Shown: piece by piece, positions 16,296-25,365 of the stretch
How the letters are laid out: every line of letters starts with the position of its first letter
Position numbering within the stretch: the first letter of the stretch is position 1
DNA from: Sandaracinus sp964481145
GTDB taxonomy: Bacteria; Myxococcota_A; Polyangia; Polyangiales; Sandaracinaceae
DNA length: 64,000 nucleotides
Direction: 5' to 3'
Assembly (NCBI GenBank): GCA_964481145.1
Contig: CAYZTA010000029.1
Span: forward strand, 5,482 to 69,481
Program-made: the position numbers and the translations under genes
Notes under the pieces: model-generated
Databases searched by the model: none
What the model saw: only the letters and a program-made list of their open reading frames with translations
What the model was told of the DNA's origin: nothing

Positions 16296-17534
16296 TTGAC
16301 GGAAATTCTTCCGAGAATGCTCGTCGGGGCGGTCCAACGTGCGTTGGGTTTGTTCCCGGTCGTAGTGATCACCGGTGCACGCCAAACCGGCAAGAGCACC
16401 CTGGTTCGACGTTCGGTTTCGTTGGCGGATCGTCCGTATTTCACGCTGGATGCGGCGGTGAATCGCGCGCTCGCGATGAAAGAACCTCGGACTCTGCTCG
16501 ATGCTGCCGCACGGGAGCCATTGACCATCGACGAGATCCAGCGAATGCCCGAACTGCTCCTCACGATCAAGGAGCAAGTGGACACGGAACGCGTGAACGG
16601 GCGCTATCTTCTCACCGGTTCTGCAAATCTGCTCTTGCTCAAGAACGTCTCGGAGTCGTTGGCTGGTCGAGCCCGCTATCTCACGCTTTGGCCGATGACT
16701 CGACGTGAACAGCTCGGCCTTGGAAGCTCGGGGATCTGGGTTGATTTCTTCGAGCGGCCGCGAGCGGATTGGTTTGCATTGATTCGCGAACAAACGGCGC
16801 CCAAGGAGTCATGGCAAGCGCTTGCATCTCGCGGTGGCTATCCACAAGCTGCGCTCCTTCATCCGATGAAGCCGGTCGATCCAGATCGCGATGAGCTCTT
16901 TGCTGGTTATACGCAGACGTATTTGGAGAGGGATCTCCGTGACCTTGCGGCGATCGACAGCCTCGTGGATTTCCAGCGTTTGATGCGCGCGATGTGCCTC
17001 CGTGTCGGCACGGTCGTGAACCAAGCCGATATCGCTCGAGACACGGGCATCGCTCGCTCGACGTTGCAGCGCTATCTGAATCTCCTCGAAGTTTCATATC
17101 AGCTGCTGCGACTCGAACCGTATTCGGTCAATCGCACGAAGAGGCTCGTCAAGTCGCCGAAAGTGTATTGGAGCGACAGTGGCCTCGCGTTGCATCTCTC
17201 GGGGTTGCGCGAGGTCACGGGTGCGCATCTCGAGAACCTCGTATGCATGGACCTGCACGCGTGGCGCGAGACCCAAACCTCGCGGCCAGCTATTATGTAT
17301 TGGCGGACTTCTGCCGGTGATGAAGTGGATTTCGTGATCGAGTGGCAAGGGAAACTGCTCGGGATCGAGGTCAAATCCAACCGCAACCCTGGCTACAATG
17401 ACGCGAAAGGATTACGCACATTTCTGCAAGAATATAACGATATCGCGATCGGTGGTCTCTTGCTCCATGGGGGTGATGAAACGATGTGGCTCTCTGATGG
17501 AGTGCTCGCCACTCCATGGTGGAAAGTGTTGTAG
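16296..17534 (+). CDS. AAA ATPase with C-terminal DUF4143 nuclease-like domain
   Basis: This 412-residue protein has an N-terminal AAA_14-type ATPase: Walker A GARQTGKST at ~27-35, Walker B LTIDEIQRMPEL at ~75-86, and a sensor TGSAN. A helical winged part in the middle (DIARDTGIARSTLQRYLNLLE) resembles an HTH. The C-terminal DUF4143 region has YWRTSAGDEVDFVIEW and GIEVKSN, the D...E-x-K pattern of the restriction-endonuclease-like fold. This family is widespread, often sporadic, with no settled function. The start is probably TTG 16296, because residues from there match the usual family N terminus; ATG 16317 would remove seven residues. It follows a tandem palindrome, and its stop overlaps a possible ATG of trmO. 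Confidence 0.92.
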   Translation: MTEILPRMLVGAVQRALGLFPVVVITGARQTGKSTLVRRSVSLADRPYFTLDAAVNRALAMKEPRTLLDAAAREPLTIDEIQRMPELLLTIKEQVDTERVNGRYLLTGSANLLLLKNVSESLAGRARYLTLWPMTRREQLGLGSSGIWVDFFERPRADWFALIREQTAPKESWQALASRGGYPQAALLHPMKPVDPDRDELFAGYTQTYLERDLRDLAAIDSLVDFQRLMRAMCLRVGTVVNQADIARDTGIARSTLQRYLNLLEVSYQLLRLEPYSVNRTKRLVKSPKVYWSDSGLALHLSGLREVTGAHLENLVCMDLHAWRETQTSRPAIMYWRTSAGDEVDFVIEWQGKLLGIEVKSNRNPGYNDAKGLRTFLQEYNDIAIGGLLLHGGDETMWLSDGVLATPWWKVL

Positions 17535-17539
17535 AGCCA

Positions 17540-18346
17540 ATGAGCGAAGATCATCAAGACGCGACCACGATGAGCATCGAGCCGATCGGTGTGATTCAGA
17601 GTCCCTATCGCGAGCTCGCAGAGACACCGCGACAACCGCGGATCGCGAATGTGCGTGCTCGGATCGAGCTATTCAAAGGGCGCGGCTTCGAAGATGCAAT
17701 CTCTGATCTCGAGGGGTGGGATTACATCTGGGTGCTCACCTGGATGCATCGAGTGCGCACGTGGCGGCCGAAGGTTCAACCTCCGCGCAGCGAACGCAAA
17801 CGCGGCGTGTTCTCGACCCGCGCGCCGCATCGTCCCAATCCAATTGGACTCAGTGCGATGCGCGTCGTTTCGATCTCCGGCAGAACCATCGAGGTCGAAG
17901 AATGCGATGCGATCGACGGCACGCCCGTGCTCGACATCAAGCCGTACGTGCCGTGGGCCGATGCGATCCCCAATGCGCGCACGGGTTGGCTCGCGCCCCC
18001 CGAGGGGGTGCTTCCTGGAGGTGAGCGTCCTGCCGATCCTCGTCCCACATGGGAAGTGAGGTTCACCGAGCAAGCACGACAGCAGCTCGGCTGGCTCAAA
18101 GAGCGCGAGGTCGTTCTCGAAGAACGGCTCGTCTATACGCTCTCACTCGGTCCGCAGCCCCATGCGTACCGACGCATCGTAGAGGCGCAGGCAGGCTGGC
18201 GGATCGCGATCAAAGAGTGGTTTGCCTATTTCGAATGGGACGCGACGACGATCACCGTGTCGCGGATCACGAGCGGCGTGAAGCGCGAAAACTTACCGAA
18301 CGCCGCCGCGATCCATCACGAGTTCATCGCCCGGTTTGGCCACTGA
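17540..18346 (+). CDS. trmO: tRNA N6-methyltransferase TrmO (t6A37)
   Basis: The 268-residue product fits TrmO, which uses S-adenosylmethionine to methylate threonylcarbamoyladenosine 37 in some tRNAs. The N-terminal beta-barrel domain begins IEPIGVIQSPY and has the conserved GVFSTRAPHRPNPIGLS and later GTPVLDIKPYVPWAD. The C-terminal domain with VRFTEQARQQLGWL and YRRIVEAQAGWRIAIKEW matches the second domain of full-length family members. Starts at 17516, 17540 and 17570 share a frame; 17540 avoids the overlap with the ATPase gene and keeps the conserved start region. It converges on the lipoprotein gene at 18389 with a hairpin between them. Confidence 0.9.
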   Translation: MSEDHQDATTMSIEPIGVIQSPYRELAETPRQPRIANVRARIELFKGRGFEDAISDLEGWDYIWVLTWMHRVRTWRPKVQPPRSERKRGVFSTRAPHRPNPIGLSAMRVVSISGRTIEVEECDAIDGTPVLDIKPYVPWADAIPNARTGWLAPPEGVLPGGERPADPRPTWEVRFTEQARQQLGWLKEREVVLEERLVYTLSLGPQPHAYRRIVEAQAGWRIAIKEWFAYFEWDATTITVSRITSGVKRENLPNAAAIHHEFIARFGH

Positions 18347-18351
18347 AGATA

Positions 18352-18389
18352 ACCAGGATCGCGTGAAGCGCGATCAATGCGACCCTGGT
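18352..18389. terminator. Bidirectional terminator-like hairpin between convergent genes
   Basis: Inner arms GATCGCG (18357-18363) and CGCGATC (18369-18375) surround TGAAG, and outer arms ACCAGG (18352-18357) and CCTGGT (18384-18389) extend the structure. It sits exactly between the end of trmO and the end of the opposing lipoprotein gene, so it could serve both. There is no T-run. Confidence 0.55.
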
Positions 18390-19453
18390 CAGAACCCGCC
18401 GGAGCCGCCCATTCTGCAGTTCATGCATTCGGGAAGGTCGGGCATCGTGCTGCATCGCAAGGGACAATAACCAATGCGGTTGAAGACCCGACGTTGTCCG
18501 GCTCCATCGTCGATCTCGTCGCACTCGATCGATGTTCCAAGCACGCTCATTTCACCGTAGCCGCCTGTGCTTTGGAACGCTTGGATACACGCGGTTTGCG
18601 TGCTGGTCCACGGAGGCAGCTCTGGAAGCTCCTGAACGGTACCTGCGGTTCCGTAATAGGTGTCGACGCATGACTCCGCGAAGACGCAGTCGCTGTCCAT
18701 GGGGTTTTCGCGATCACCGGCTTTGATCGTGTAGCAGAGGCGGAAGCTGCCTGCGCAATCGACCGTCAAGCGATTGGTGCTCCAGCTTTTTCCCGGCTCT
18801 GGCGCGGGTGTCGGACCGACATTCGTCGGGCACTGCGCAACGCCTTCGGCGTTGATGAAGGTGCTGACGGCATAGACACCGCCGCCTCCGGTCGACACGA
18901 AACAAGGGTTCATGTTGTCGATCTCCCAGCGGCCCATCGAGAAACATTCGCACGCTCCTGGACCGATCTCGACGCCAGGTGTCGGAAGAACGGCGCCGAC
19001 ACAAGCGCCCCACCTTCCACTGAACTCGTCATAGGCCTCGCAAGTCGCGACACCGTCACGGCACACGCCGCGGTGGCGATTGGCACGCGGTCCAGGCCAG
19101 CATGGCGCAGTGTCGCCAGGCGTATCGCAGCGACAACCTTCGCGCGCACGGTCGTCGGGACACTCGGGGGTGCCTCCGGGAGGATCGGGCCAAGGTCCCA
19201 TGCCGCCATCCGGGTAACAAATGCGAGGAGGCGGGTCGTCGAAGAAAAAGGCATCTGGATTGGGTCCCACGTAAGCATCACGTGGACCACCGACCGTGCC
19301 CGCGTCGAAATCCTCCGTGCGGCTTCCATCGGTCGCATTGCCGATGGAGCCATCGCGGAGGGCTTGCTCCGGGCTGCATTCGCAGCCTGCCAGAAGGGCG
19401 CAGAGCGCGATGGATCCAGCGACGACAGTGCATGGAATGAGTAACGAGCGCAT
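18389..19453 (-). CDS. Cysteine-rich lipoprotein with a PC-x2-GP-x2-R module
   Basis: A 354-residue protein with a lipoprotein signal (LLAGC, Cys24) from the ATG at 19453; the longer upstream start is unlikely because it breaks the signal. After an acidic, proline-rich linker comes a module CRCDTPGDTAPCWPGP, then RHRGVC, DGVATC and GRWGACVG. The same spacing (PC, GP, R, G.C, DG...C, WG.C) occurs in the lipoprotein at 21917. The C-terminal ~200 residues hold paired cysteines and conserved-looking WSTNRLTVDCAGSFRLCYTIK, with no family I recognise. It is probably an outer-membrane surface protein. It is separated from the downstream opposing trmO by a hairpin. Confidence 0.8.
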   Translation of the reverse strand: MRSLLIPCTVVAGSIALCALLAGCECSPEQALRDGSIGNATDGSRTEDFDAGTVGGPRDAYVGPNPDAFFFDDPPPRICYPDGGMGPWPDPPGGTPECPDDRAREGCRCDTPGDTAPCWPGPRANRHRGVCRDGVATCEAYDEFSGRWGACVGAVLPTPGVEIGPGACECFSMGRWEIDNMNPCFVSTGGGGVYAVSTFINAEGVAQCPTNVGPTPAPEPGKSWSTNRLTVDCAGSFRLCYTIKAGDRENPMDSDCVFAESCVDTYYGTAGTVQELPELPPWTSTQTACIQAFQSTGGYGEMSVLGTSIECDEIDDGAGQRRVFNRIGYCPLRCSTMPDLPECMNCRMGGSGGF

Positions 19454-19491
19454 CGATGCCTCCGATTGAATGGAGAAGGATAGCGTCATTT

Positions 19492-19505
19492 CTCGCGATC
19501 GCGAG
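19492..19505. repeat. 14-base perfect palindrome CTCGCGATCGCGAG
   Basis: A perfect 14-base palindrome lies between the lipoprotein start (19453) and the end of galT (19508). It contains GCGATCGC. It could be the end hairpin of the galT transcript or an operator for the lipoprotein gene, and cannot be separated from chance in GC-rich DNA without a search. Confidence 0.45.
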
Positions 19506-19507
19506 GC

Positions 19508-20446
19508 TCATCGCGGTTCGTGGTGTTTGGCGCCGCGCAATGCGTGTGCGGCATCTTCGGGAGCCACGACACTGATCGATGTGTCACTTTGCAGCTCGAA
19601 TCCTGCGTCCCCGCCGGTTCGCGGGATCACATCGAGCGTGAAGAATGATCGCATATCGATGGGAGGATCGCGGAGGACGAGGTTGTAGTCGAAGGTGCCG
19701 AGGACATCGCTCATGCAGTGAAGCAGTCGAGTCAGGTGATCTGCGATGGGGGGAATCTGCGCGTCACTCAATTTCGAAAATCTTGGGCAAGGTGAGGTGA
19801 GCCCAATCCGGGCCTCCCATGCACGATGGGACGCGAAGGGGCACCACGTGATCACGCCGTGATCATCGAAGATGATTCGCGTGCCCTCACTCCGTTCGAA
19901 TTCAATCGCGCGTTCGAGCACATCGGGTCCGCGCATCGCGCGCATCTGAACGGCAGGTGGAACATAGGGAAGAGCGACAAGTTGTGAGTGCGGGTGCGGC
20001 TGTGAGCTTCCGGCACGACGACCTCGATTCCGAAAGACGCTCACCGCGCGAATCTCGGGATTTGACTCGTGAGCTCGAATGCGTGCACGGAGGACCTCGA
20101 GCACGCGCGAGGCATGAGACACGTCGTACCGAGCGAAATCTCCATTGTGATCGCGCGACTCGATCACGACTTCATGTGCACCCCTCGCGGGCATCGCGAG
20201 ACGATGCTTGGGCGCGTCGTCGCTCTCGTGCATGATGGGAAATTTGTTCGCGACCACGCGAATTTCCCAAGGATCACCGACCGACATCAGCGTCGTTTCG
20301 GTCTCGGCCTCGTGACTCGGACAGAATGGACAAGCAGACTTGGCGATGTCCGGCAATCCCGAGGGCCGCGTTCCTCCGACGCGCCTTCGCTCTGCTGCGA
20401 TGATGACCGGCGTGCCTGTGAACTCGTCGAAGCGCAGCTCGCTCAT
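19508..20446 (-). CDS. galT: Galactose-1-phosphate uridylyltransferase
   Basis: The 312-residue protein shows the GalT hallmarks: a CPFC zinc motif at residues 39-42, IRVVANKFP, ARGAHEVVIES with a second metal-site histidine, and the active-site HxHxQ as HPHSQ at 151-155. GalT moves UMP between UDP-glucose and galactose-1-phosphate through a uridylylated histidine (here His153 by position). The C terminus has YNLVLRDPP. It is shorter than the E. coli enzyme (about 348), as in many non-enteric members. Its ATG overlaps the stop of the upstream acyl-CoA synthetase gene (ATGA). No galK, galE or galM is nearby, so a Leloir operon is not visible and its metabolic setting is open. Confidence 0.92.
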   Translation of the reverse strand: MSELRFDEFTGTPVIIAAERRRVGGTRPSGLPDIAKSACPFCPSHEAETETTLMSVGDPWEIRVVANKFPIMHESDDAPKHRLAMPARGAHEVVIESRDHNGDFARYDVSHASRVLEVLRARIRAHESNPEIRAVSVFRNRGRRAGSSQPHPHSQLVALPYVPPAVQMRAMRGPDVLERAIEFERSEGTRIIFDDHGVITWCPFASHRAWEARIGLTSPCPRFSKLSDAQIPPIADHLTRLLHCMSDVLGTFDYNLVLRDPPIDMRSFFTLDVIPRTGGDAGFELQSDTSISVVAPEDAAHALRGAKHHEPR

Positions 20447-21897
20447 GGATTCTCGAGCACGGCGCGGAGCGCCTTCTTTTGCACCTTGCCCATGGCATTG
20501 CGGGGCAGCGCGCTCACGAAATGAATCTCGCGAGGTCTCTTGTGGGGGGAGAGCTGTGTCGCGACGTGGTTTTCGAGCTCGCCTGGGGATGCACTTTCGT
20601 TCGTCACGACGAACGCCACGATCTGTTCGCCAAGATCTGGATGAGGCGCGCCGATGACCGCCGCTTCACGGACCTTCGGATGTTCGAGCAGCGCAGCTTC
20701 GACTTCGCCAGCGCCGACTTTGAAGCCGCCGCACTTGATGAGATCCGTGGCCCTCCTGCCGACGATGCGAATGGCGCCGTCTTCCGATCGCGTCGCGAGG
20801 TCTCCAGTGTAGAACCAACCCTGTTCGTCGAGCACTTCGCGGGTCGCGTCCTCGCGGTTCAAGTAGCCGGCGAACACACTGGGCCCGCGCACGGCGATTT
20901 CACCGATCGTGGTGTCGTCCCGCGCATCGATCGGGTTGCGTGCGTCGTCGACGAGACGAAGCTCGATTCCCGGAAGAGGCGGACCGACCACCCCGGGGCG
21001 GCGGTCTCCGTCGTGCCGCGTCGAACAATTGATCAAGGTCTCGGTCATTCCGTAGCGTTCGATCACGCGCTGTCCGGTCAAGGCTTCGATGCGTTGGTGT
21101 TCGCGGACAGGCAAAGGTGCAGAGCCGCTGACGAGGAGGCGCGCGTGGCGGAGCGAGGTCCGAAGCGTGGGGTCACGCTCGATGGCGTCGACCAGGCGGT
21201 GAACCATCGTCGGCACACCGAAAAGCATTGCGCGCTCGTGTTCGAGAAGCGCGCTCGTCACGTCTTCCGGAGAAAAACGGGGAACCCAATGAAGTGCGCC
21301 CCCACGACGCAATGAACCCATGAGGCCAAGCACGAGCCCATGTACGTGAAAGAGCGGGAGCGCATGGACGACGACGTCCTCCGCGGTCCATGCCCACGCC
21401 TGCGCCAATGCATCCAAGTTTGACGCGATATTCTTCGCTGTGATGAGCGCACCTTTGGGCGCGCCCGTCGTGCCTGACGTGTAGAGCACGAGCATGGGCA
21501 CGTCGAGGATCGGTCGTGGCGGAGGTGGTGTCAGAGCGTGATGTGCGCCGAGCGTGACCGTGACTCTTTCGATTCCGCTCGCATGAGGCGCGCTCGAGAC
21601 ACCCAATTTCGGGCCGGCGTCCGAGAGAATGTGGCTCAGCTCCTTTTCGCCAAGCTTCGGGTCGATCGGCACACTGACATGGCCCGCGACGGCATTCGCG
21701 ACGAGCGCGACGATCGTCTCGAGCGTGGGCTCGGTCCAGACCGCGATGCGATCGCCGATTCTCGCACCTCGGGCCTCGAGTTCGTTCACATGTCGTGCGC
21801 ACTCGAGCGCCAGTTCGCGATAGCTGAGAGAACGATGACCGACCCGCACCGCGAGGCGATCATCGTTCGTGTGGAGTCGAGGGATGAGCGTGTCCAT
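20443..21897 (-). CDS. Acyl-CoA synthetase, MatB-like (malonyl/methylmalonyl-CoA)
   Basis: A 484-residue adenylate-forming ligase. The AMP-binding loop is YTSGTTGAPKG (residues 139-149), then PLFHVHGL, ERYGMTETLINCS and GPPLPGIELRLVD. The catalytic lysine is in RNAMGKVQKK, about Lys471. The short length, RHDGDRRPGVVG following the TET motif, and the HVHGL segment recall MatB, which makes malonyl- or methylmalonyl-CoA. Substrate choice depends on few residues and I cannot prove it, so a general short-chain acyl-CoA synthetase is the alternative. It is the upstream partner of galT, overlapping it by ATGA, an odd pairing. The gene starts 19 bases after the end of a lipoprotein gene. Confidence 0.85.
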   Translation of the reverse strand: MDTLIPRLHTNDDRLAVRVGHRSLSYRELALECARHVNELEARGARIGDRIAVWTEPTLETIVALVANAVAGHVSVPIDPKLGEKELSHILSDAGPKLGVSSAPHASGIERVTVTLGAHHALTPPPPRPILDVPMLVLYTSGTTGAPKGALITAKNIASNLDALAQAWAWTAEDVVVHALPLFHVHGLVLGLMGSLRRGGALHWVPRFSPEDVTSALLEHERAMLFGVPTMVHRLVDAIERDPTLRTSLRHARLLVSGSAPLPVREHQRIEALTGQRVIERYGMTETLINCSTRHDGDRRPGVVGPPLPGIELRLVDDARNPIDARDDTTIGEIAVRGPSVFAGYLNREDATREVLDEQGWFYTGDLATRSEDGAIRIVGRRATDLIKCGGFKVGAGEVEAALLEHPKVREAAVIGAPHPDLGEQIVAFVVTNESASPGELENHVATQLSPHKRPREIHFVSALPRNAMGKVQKKALRAVLENP

Positions 21898-21916
21898 CAG
21901 GACGCGCTACCGCCTC

Positions 21917-23410
21917 TCAGCGCGGGGTGCAACTATGAGCGGACGCATCATAATTGCACGACCAAGGCGGGCCAAAGACGGCGGCGCCAGACCACGGATT
22001 GAAGGGATCGGACTCACCTCGAGCCACGAGATCGATGGGATACACGATGCAGTCGAGGCCGCATTCACCCTCGAAGAAGACCACGTCGGCGACGTACCAG
22101 TTGTCGTTGGCTTCCCCGAACGACTCTCCATTTCGCAGAAAGACGAGCGGATCGCGTCCGAAAGACCCCCGCAAGGCACCGCCGCAATAGATGTTGACGG
22201 TGGCGTTGGTCATCCCGCTGTATCCGCGGTCGCTAAAGTAGTTGGCCATGATCCGATATGGCATTCCGATGACGGGCTCGTCGATGTTGATGTTTTCCGG
22301 CGCGCAGAAATCGCTCTCGTTCGGATTGGTTTGAGAGGCGTCGCACGAGTTGCCGCCGTTGGTGTCTACATCGAGACGAGGATTTCCGCAGGAGCCACGA
22401 GTACGCCAAACCTCACCCCCGCCGTGGGGCGCGTTCTCGCAGTTTTCGAGGTTGCTCGATTGGTGACCTGGCCACGCGTAGACGGAATCTCGGGGGGTGC
22501 AGTTTCCGTAATAGCAATCGTCTTCGGACTCAAAGAAGTTGGTGTCGACACCATTCCGAGTCCATCGATGGAGATGGAGGTCGACGTCGGTGCCTCCTGC
22601 GGTATCGAGCATGGTGTCCCAGTTGAGCTCGACACGCAGCCCACCGCCGCGCACGTAAACACTCCACGCACAGCTCGCTGTGGTTCCGTCTTCGAGCGTC
22701 ACCGTCACGCTGGCGCGGTACGCGCCCGATGCGGTCAGATATACCTCGGTGTCTTTCGTGTCGGGAGAGGAGAGCGTCGGACAGAGCTCGGCAGGAACCG
22801 ATGCCGGGCATTCGATTGCCCAATGCCAGCTTTGCGCAGCTCCCGTATAGACACGGTCTCCGAGGAGTCGATGTGTCGAGAGGGGCGAAGCCGTCTCGTT
22901 GCCAGGACACATGATGGCGGATGTGCATCCTTCGAGATCGTCGGTGATCCCGTTACAATCATCGTCGGTGCCGTTGCACACTTCGGGACTCGGAGAAACG
23001 CCCGCGCCGCAGGAGCCCCAAAGGCCGAACTCATCGCAAACGGCGATGCCATCGGCGCACGCACCCACGTTCCGGCGGTCGGGCGGCCCCGCGAAGCAGG
23101 GTCGCGTCGCACCGGAAGTGCAAGAGCATCCCTCGTCGACTTTTCCGTTGCAGTCGTCGTCGAGGCCATTGCCATCGTTGTTGTCGCCGCAGAGCTCCAT
23201 CGGTCCGCACCCCGGATTGCACGAATTCACCGAGCCATCGGGCGTCCAGATGCTTCCGCCATCGATCTCTGGAACGACACCCCCGCCGTCGGCACCGTCA
23301 TGGGGTCCTGGACGGACGTCGCTGCCGCCTCGAATGGTGCATCCTGTGAGCACGATCGCGGCGATTGTCAGTAAATCAATGAAGCGAAATTCGAAGCGTT
23401 GGGCGAGCAT
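21917..23410 (-). CDS. Lipoprotein with MopE-type and shared PC-x2-GP module, DUF2135-like region
   Basis: About 497 residues, with a lipoprotein signal ending at Cys24 (IVLTGC) from the ATG at 23410. The mature N-terminal part has MopE-like units (GLDDDCNGKVDEGC and EVCNGTDDDCNG), and between them the module PCFAGP, RRNVGAC, DGIAVC and GLWGSCG, matching the lipoprotein at 18389. The middle has a phrase like RVELNWDTMLDTAGGTDVDL, reminiscent of DUF2135/YfaP-type beta domains. The C-terminal third has many cysteines and an EGECGLDCIVYPID ending. The shared module suggests a family of surface proteins in this genome. It lies 19 bases before the synthetase gene and may be cotranscribed. Earlier in-frame starts up to 23506 are possible but would bury the signal. 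Confidence 0.82.
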   Translation of the reverse strand: MLAQRFEFRFIDLLTIAAIVLTGCTIRGGSDVRPGPHDGADGGGVVPEIDGGSIWTPDGSVNSCNPGCGPMELCGDNNDGNGLDDDCNGKVDEGCSCTSGATRPCFAGPPDRRNVGACADGIAVCDEFGLWGSCGAGVSPSPEVCNGTDDDCNGITDDLEGCTSAIMCPGNETASPLSTHRLLGDRVYTGAAQSWHWAIECPASVPAELCPTLSSPDTKDTEVYLTASGAYRASVTVTLEDGTTASCAWSVYVRGGGLRVELNWDTMLDTAGGTDVDLHLHRWTRNGVDTNFFESEDDCYYGNCTPRDSVYAWPGHQSSNLENCENAPHGGGEVWRTRGSCGNPRLDVDTNGGNSCDASQTNPNESDFCAPENINIDEPVIGMPYRIMANYFSDRGYSGMTNATVNIYCGGALRGSFGRDPLVFLRNGESFGEANDNWYVADVVFFEGECGLDCIVYPIDLVARGESDPFNPWSGAAVFGPPWSCNYDASAHSCTPR

Positions 23411-23502
23411 GGGGGAGCAGTTTTGCATGTCGGGGCGGATTGTCATCGGTAGGTAAGAGAATTGGTGTGATCTCTCACCTGTGATCGTTGATCGACTCAG
23501 AT

Positions 23503-24288
23503 TCATCGGAGCGAAGTGAGCGCGCGTCCGCCGTCGATCGAATGGAGCGCGCCGGTGATCCAGCTTGCTTCGTCGCTCACGAGGAATGCCGCGAGCGCCG
23601 CGATTTCTTCCGGAGTTCCAGGGCGCCCGATCGGATGTGTTTGAGCACTGCGTTCGAGGAAGGCGCGATACGCCTCGGAGTCGAGGCCCGCCGACAAGTG
23701 GAGATTCGTGACCACGACGCCCGGGTTGATCGCATTGACGCGCACCTTCTTCGGTGCGAGCTCGATCGCCGTCGATTGCGTCAACATGTCGAGCGCGGCT
23801 TTGCTCGTGCAGTATCCGAGCAACCCCGGATACGGCCGCAATGAGGCGACGCTCGAGACGTTGAGCACCGATGCGTCGCGTCCGTTGTCGGCGCTGTTCG
23901 TCAGATGCGGCACCGCGTGACGCATGAGCGCGTAGGGCGCGAAGAGATTGGTCTCGACCAAGCGTCGGAACTCGTCGGGGCGCGGCTCGAGAATGCCATC
24001 GAATCCGATCACACCCGCATTGTTGATGAGCACGTCGAGCCCGCCGAGCGCGGCCACACTTTCATCGACGGAGCGCTCATTGTCTGCGCCACGAAGATGA
24101 TCCGCGATGATGATCGCGGCTTCGTGTCGACCCATGGCTTGGACTTGCTTCGCTGTTTCTCGGAGCGCCTCTTCGTTGCGACCCGTGATGGCGACGTGAG
24201 CGCCTTCGCGTGCAAATCGCAGCGCCATCGCTCGTCCAAGTCCGCTCGTTCCGCCTGTGACCAGGATCCTTTTGTTTTCGAGCTGCAT
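23503..24288 (-). CDS. Short-chain dehydrogenase/reductase
   Basis: The 261-residue protein fits classical SDRs: TGGTSGLG (residues 11-18) for the nucleotide, a NNAGVIG motif, NVSSVASLRPYPGLLGYCTSKAAL with catalytic Ser, Tyr and Lys, then NPGVV. It has LVSDEASWITG near the end, a normal SDR tail. It acts in the cytoplasm on an unknown alcohol or ketone. The start ATG 24288 leaves the normal N terminus (MQLENKRILVTGG); a longer frame would overlap the phosphomevalonate kinase region and adds a strongly basic stretch. It lies 50 bases after the kinase gene, so they may be cotranscribed. Cofactor preference is not visible; an arginine (TGRNEE) after strand 2 hints at NADPH. Confidence 0.9.
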   Translation of the reverse strand: MQLENKRILVTGGTSGLGRAMALRFAREGAHVAITGRNEEALRETAKQVQAMGRHEAAIIIADHLRGADNERSVDESVAALGGLDVLINNAGVIGFDGILEPRPDEFRRLVETNLFAPYALMRHAVPHLTNSADNGRDASVLNVSSVASLRPYPGLLGYCTSKAALDMLTQSTAIELAPKKVRVNAINPGVVVTNLHLSAGLDSEAYRAFLERSAQTHPIGRPGTPEEIAALAAFLVSDEASWITGALHSIDGGRALTSLR

Positions 24289-24338
24289 AGCGAAGAGAGG
24301 GTAGTCCGGCGTTCTCCTGGTTTCCAGGGAGCGCTTGT

Positions 24339-25310
24339 TCAGCCGAGCTCTGTGCGCACGCCTTCGTCTCCGAGCCCGAGTGAGAGCAGAGCCAACCCTC
24401 GTTCGTGACATGCTTTCGAGAGCTCCGAACGCGCTTCCTTGCTTTTGAGGAAGGCGATCGCCACGTCGCCACCCCCTGCGCCCGAAGGTTTCGCCGATCC
24501 GCCGACGGATCTCGCGAGTTCGTTGGCGAGGGTGAGCTCGGGGGTCACGATCGGAGCCCCCGCGCTTCTTCCAAGAAGGTCCATGGCATCATGATGGGCG
24601 GCCGCGCATTCGATGGCCGCATCCACCTCACCACGCTCGACGGCGCCGAGGAGCTCGGCGGCGGCTTCTCGAAGAGGCTCGATGGCGCGTCGATACGCCG
24701 ATGCATCGCGCGCCGCGAATGATTTGACGACGCGTACGAGATCGCTCGTCCTGGCTGGTTTTCCCGTCCAAACAAGGCAAAGATGGATTCCAGAAGGCCA
24801 TTCGATCGGGTGTGCATCGAGCGCTTGGCCTTCGCGACGCACCCGCACGAAACCTCCCAGCATGGAGGCGGCTACGTCAGCGCCACTTCCCTCGGGTGCG
24901 ATCGAGGCATGCCCTTCGAGCGCGAGCGGAAGCAATCGCCGGCGGATCTCCGGATCGCGGAGGTCGTGGCCGTGTGCATTCGCGATGGCCGCGACGGTCG
25001 CCGCCGCCGCTGCCGCAGACGAGCCCAGACCGAGCTTCTGTCCTTCGCTCCGCAATGCGGTGGTGTCGAGCTGCACCGTGGTGATTGCGAGTGCGCCGAA
25101 GGTGTGCTCCGCACAAGTCTGGGATCGCAGGACTTCGGGCGGGAGCTCGGCGTGGACCGCAGGAGGGCCGAGCGTGATGTACGCGCGCGCGGCCGCGGCG
25201 GCGACGAGCGCCGGAGCCCCTTCGAGCACCACGTATTCTCCGGAAACCATGACTTTTCCTGGAGCCGAAACCCGGATTCGTTGCGAGGCCGAGGCGAGCG
25301 ATGCCGTCAT
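24339..25310 (-). CDS. mvaK2: Phosphomevalonate kinase (GHMP family)
   Basis: A 323-residue GHMP kinase, third phosphoryl-transfer partner in the mevalonate pathway, which converts mevalonate-5-phosphate to the diphosphate with ATP. Motifs: SAPGKVMVSGEYVVLEGAPA near residues 15-34, the P-loop KLGLGSSAAAA (93-103) and the C-terminal KPSGAGGGDVAI (274-285). The GEY start and KPSGAGGGD end point to phosphomevalonate kinase rather than mevalonate kinase. Other mevalonate genes, MK and MVD with a prenyl synthase, lie 6.6 kb away on the other strand, so the pathway is split here. It precedes the SDR gene by 50 bases. Confidence is good for the family and fair for the substrate. Confidence 0.88.
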   Translation of the reverse strand: MTASLASASQRIRVSAPGKVMVSGEYVVLEGAPALVAAAAARAYITLGPPAVHAELPPEVLRSQTCAEHTFGALAITTVQLDTTALRSEGQKLGLGSSAAAAAATVAAIANAHGHDLRDPEIRRRLLPLALEGHASIAPEGSGADVAASMLGGFVRVRREGQALDAHPIEWPSGIHLCLVWTGKPARTSDLVRVVKSFAARDASAYRRAIEPLREAAAELLGAVERGEVDAAIECAAAHHDAMDLLGRSAGAPIVTPELTLANELARSVGGSAKPSGAGGGDVAIAFLKSKEARSELSKACHERGLALLSLGLGDEGVRTELG

Positions 25311-25365
25311 TGCGGCCAGAGCCTGACATGGAACGGTGCCGCTGGAGGACGGTGCATGGAACTTT

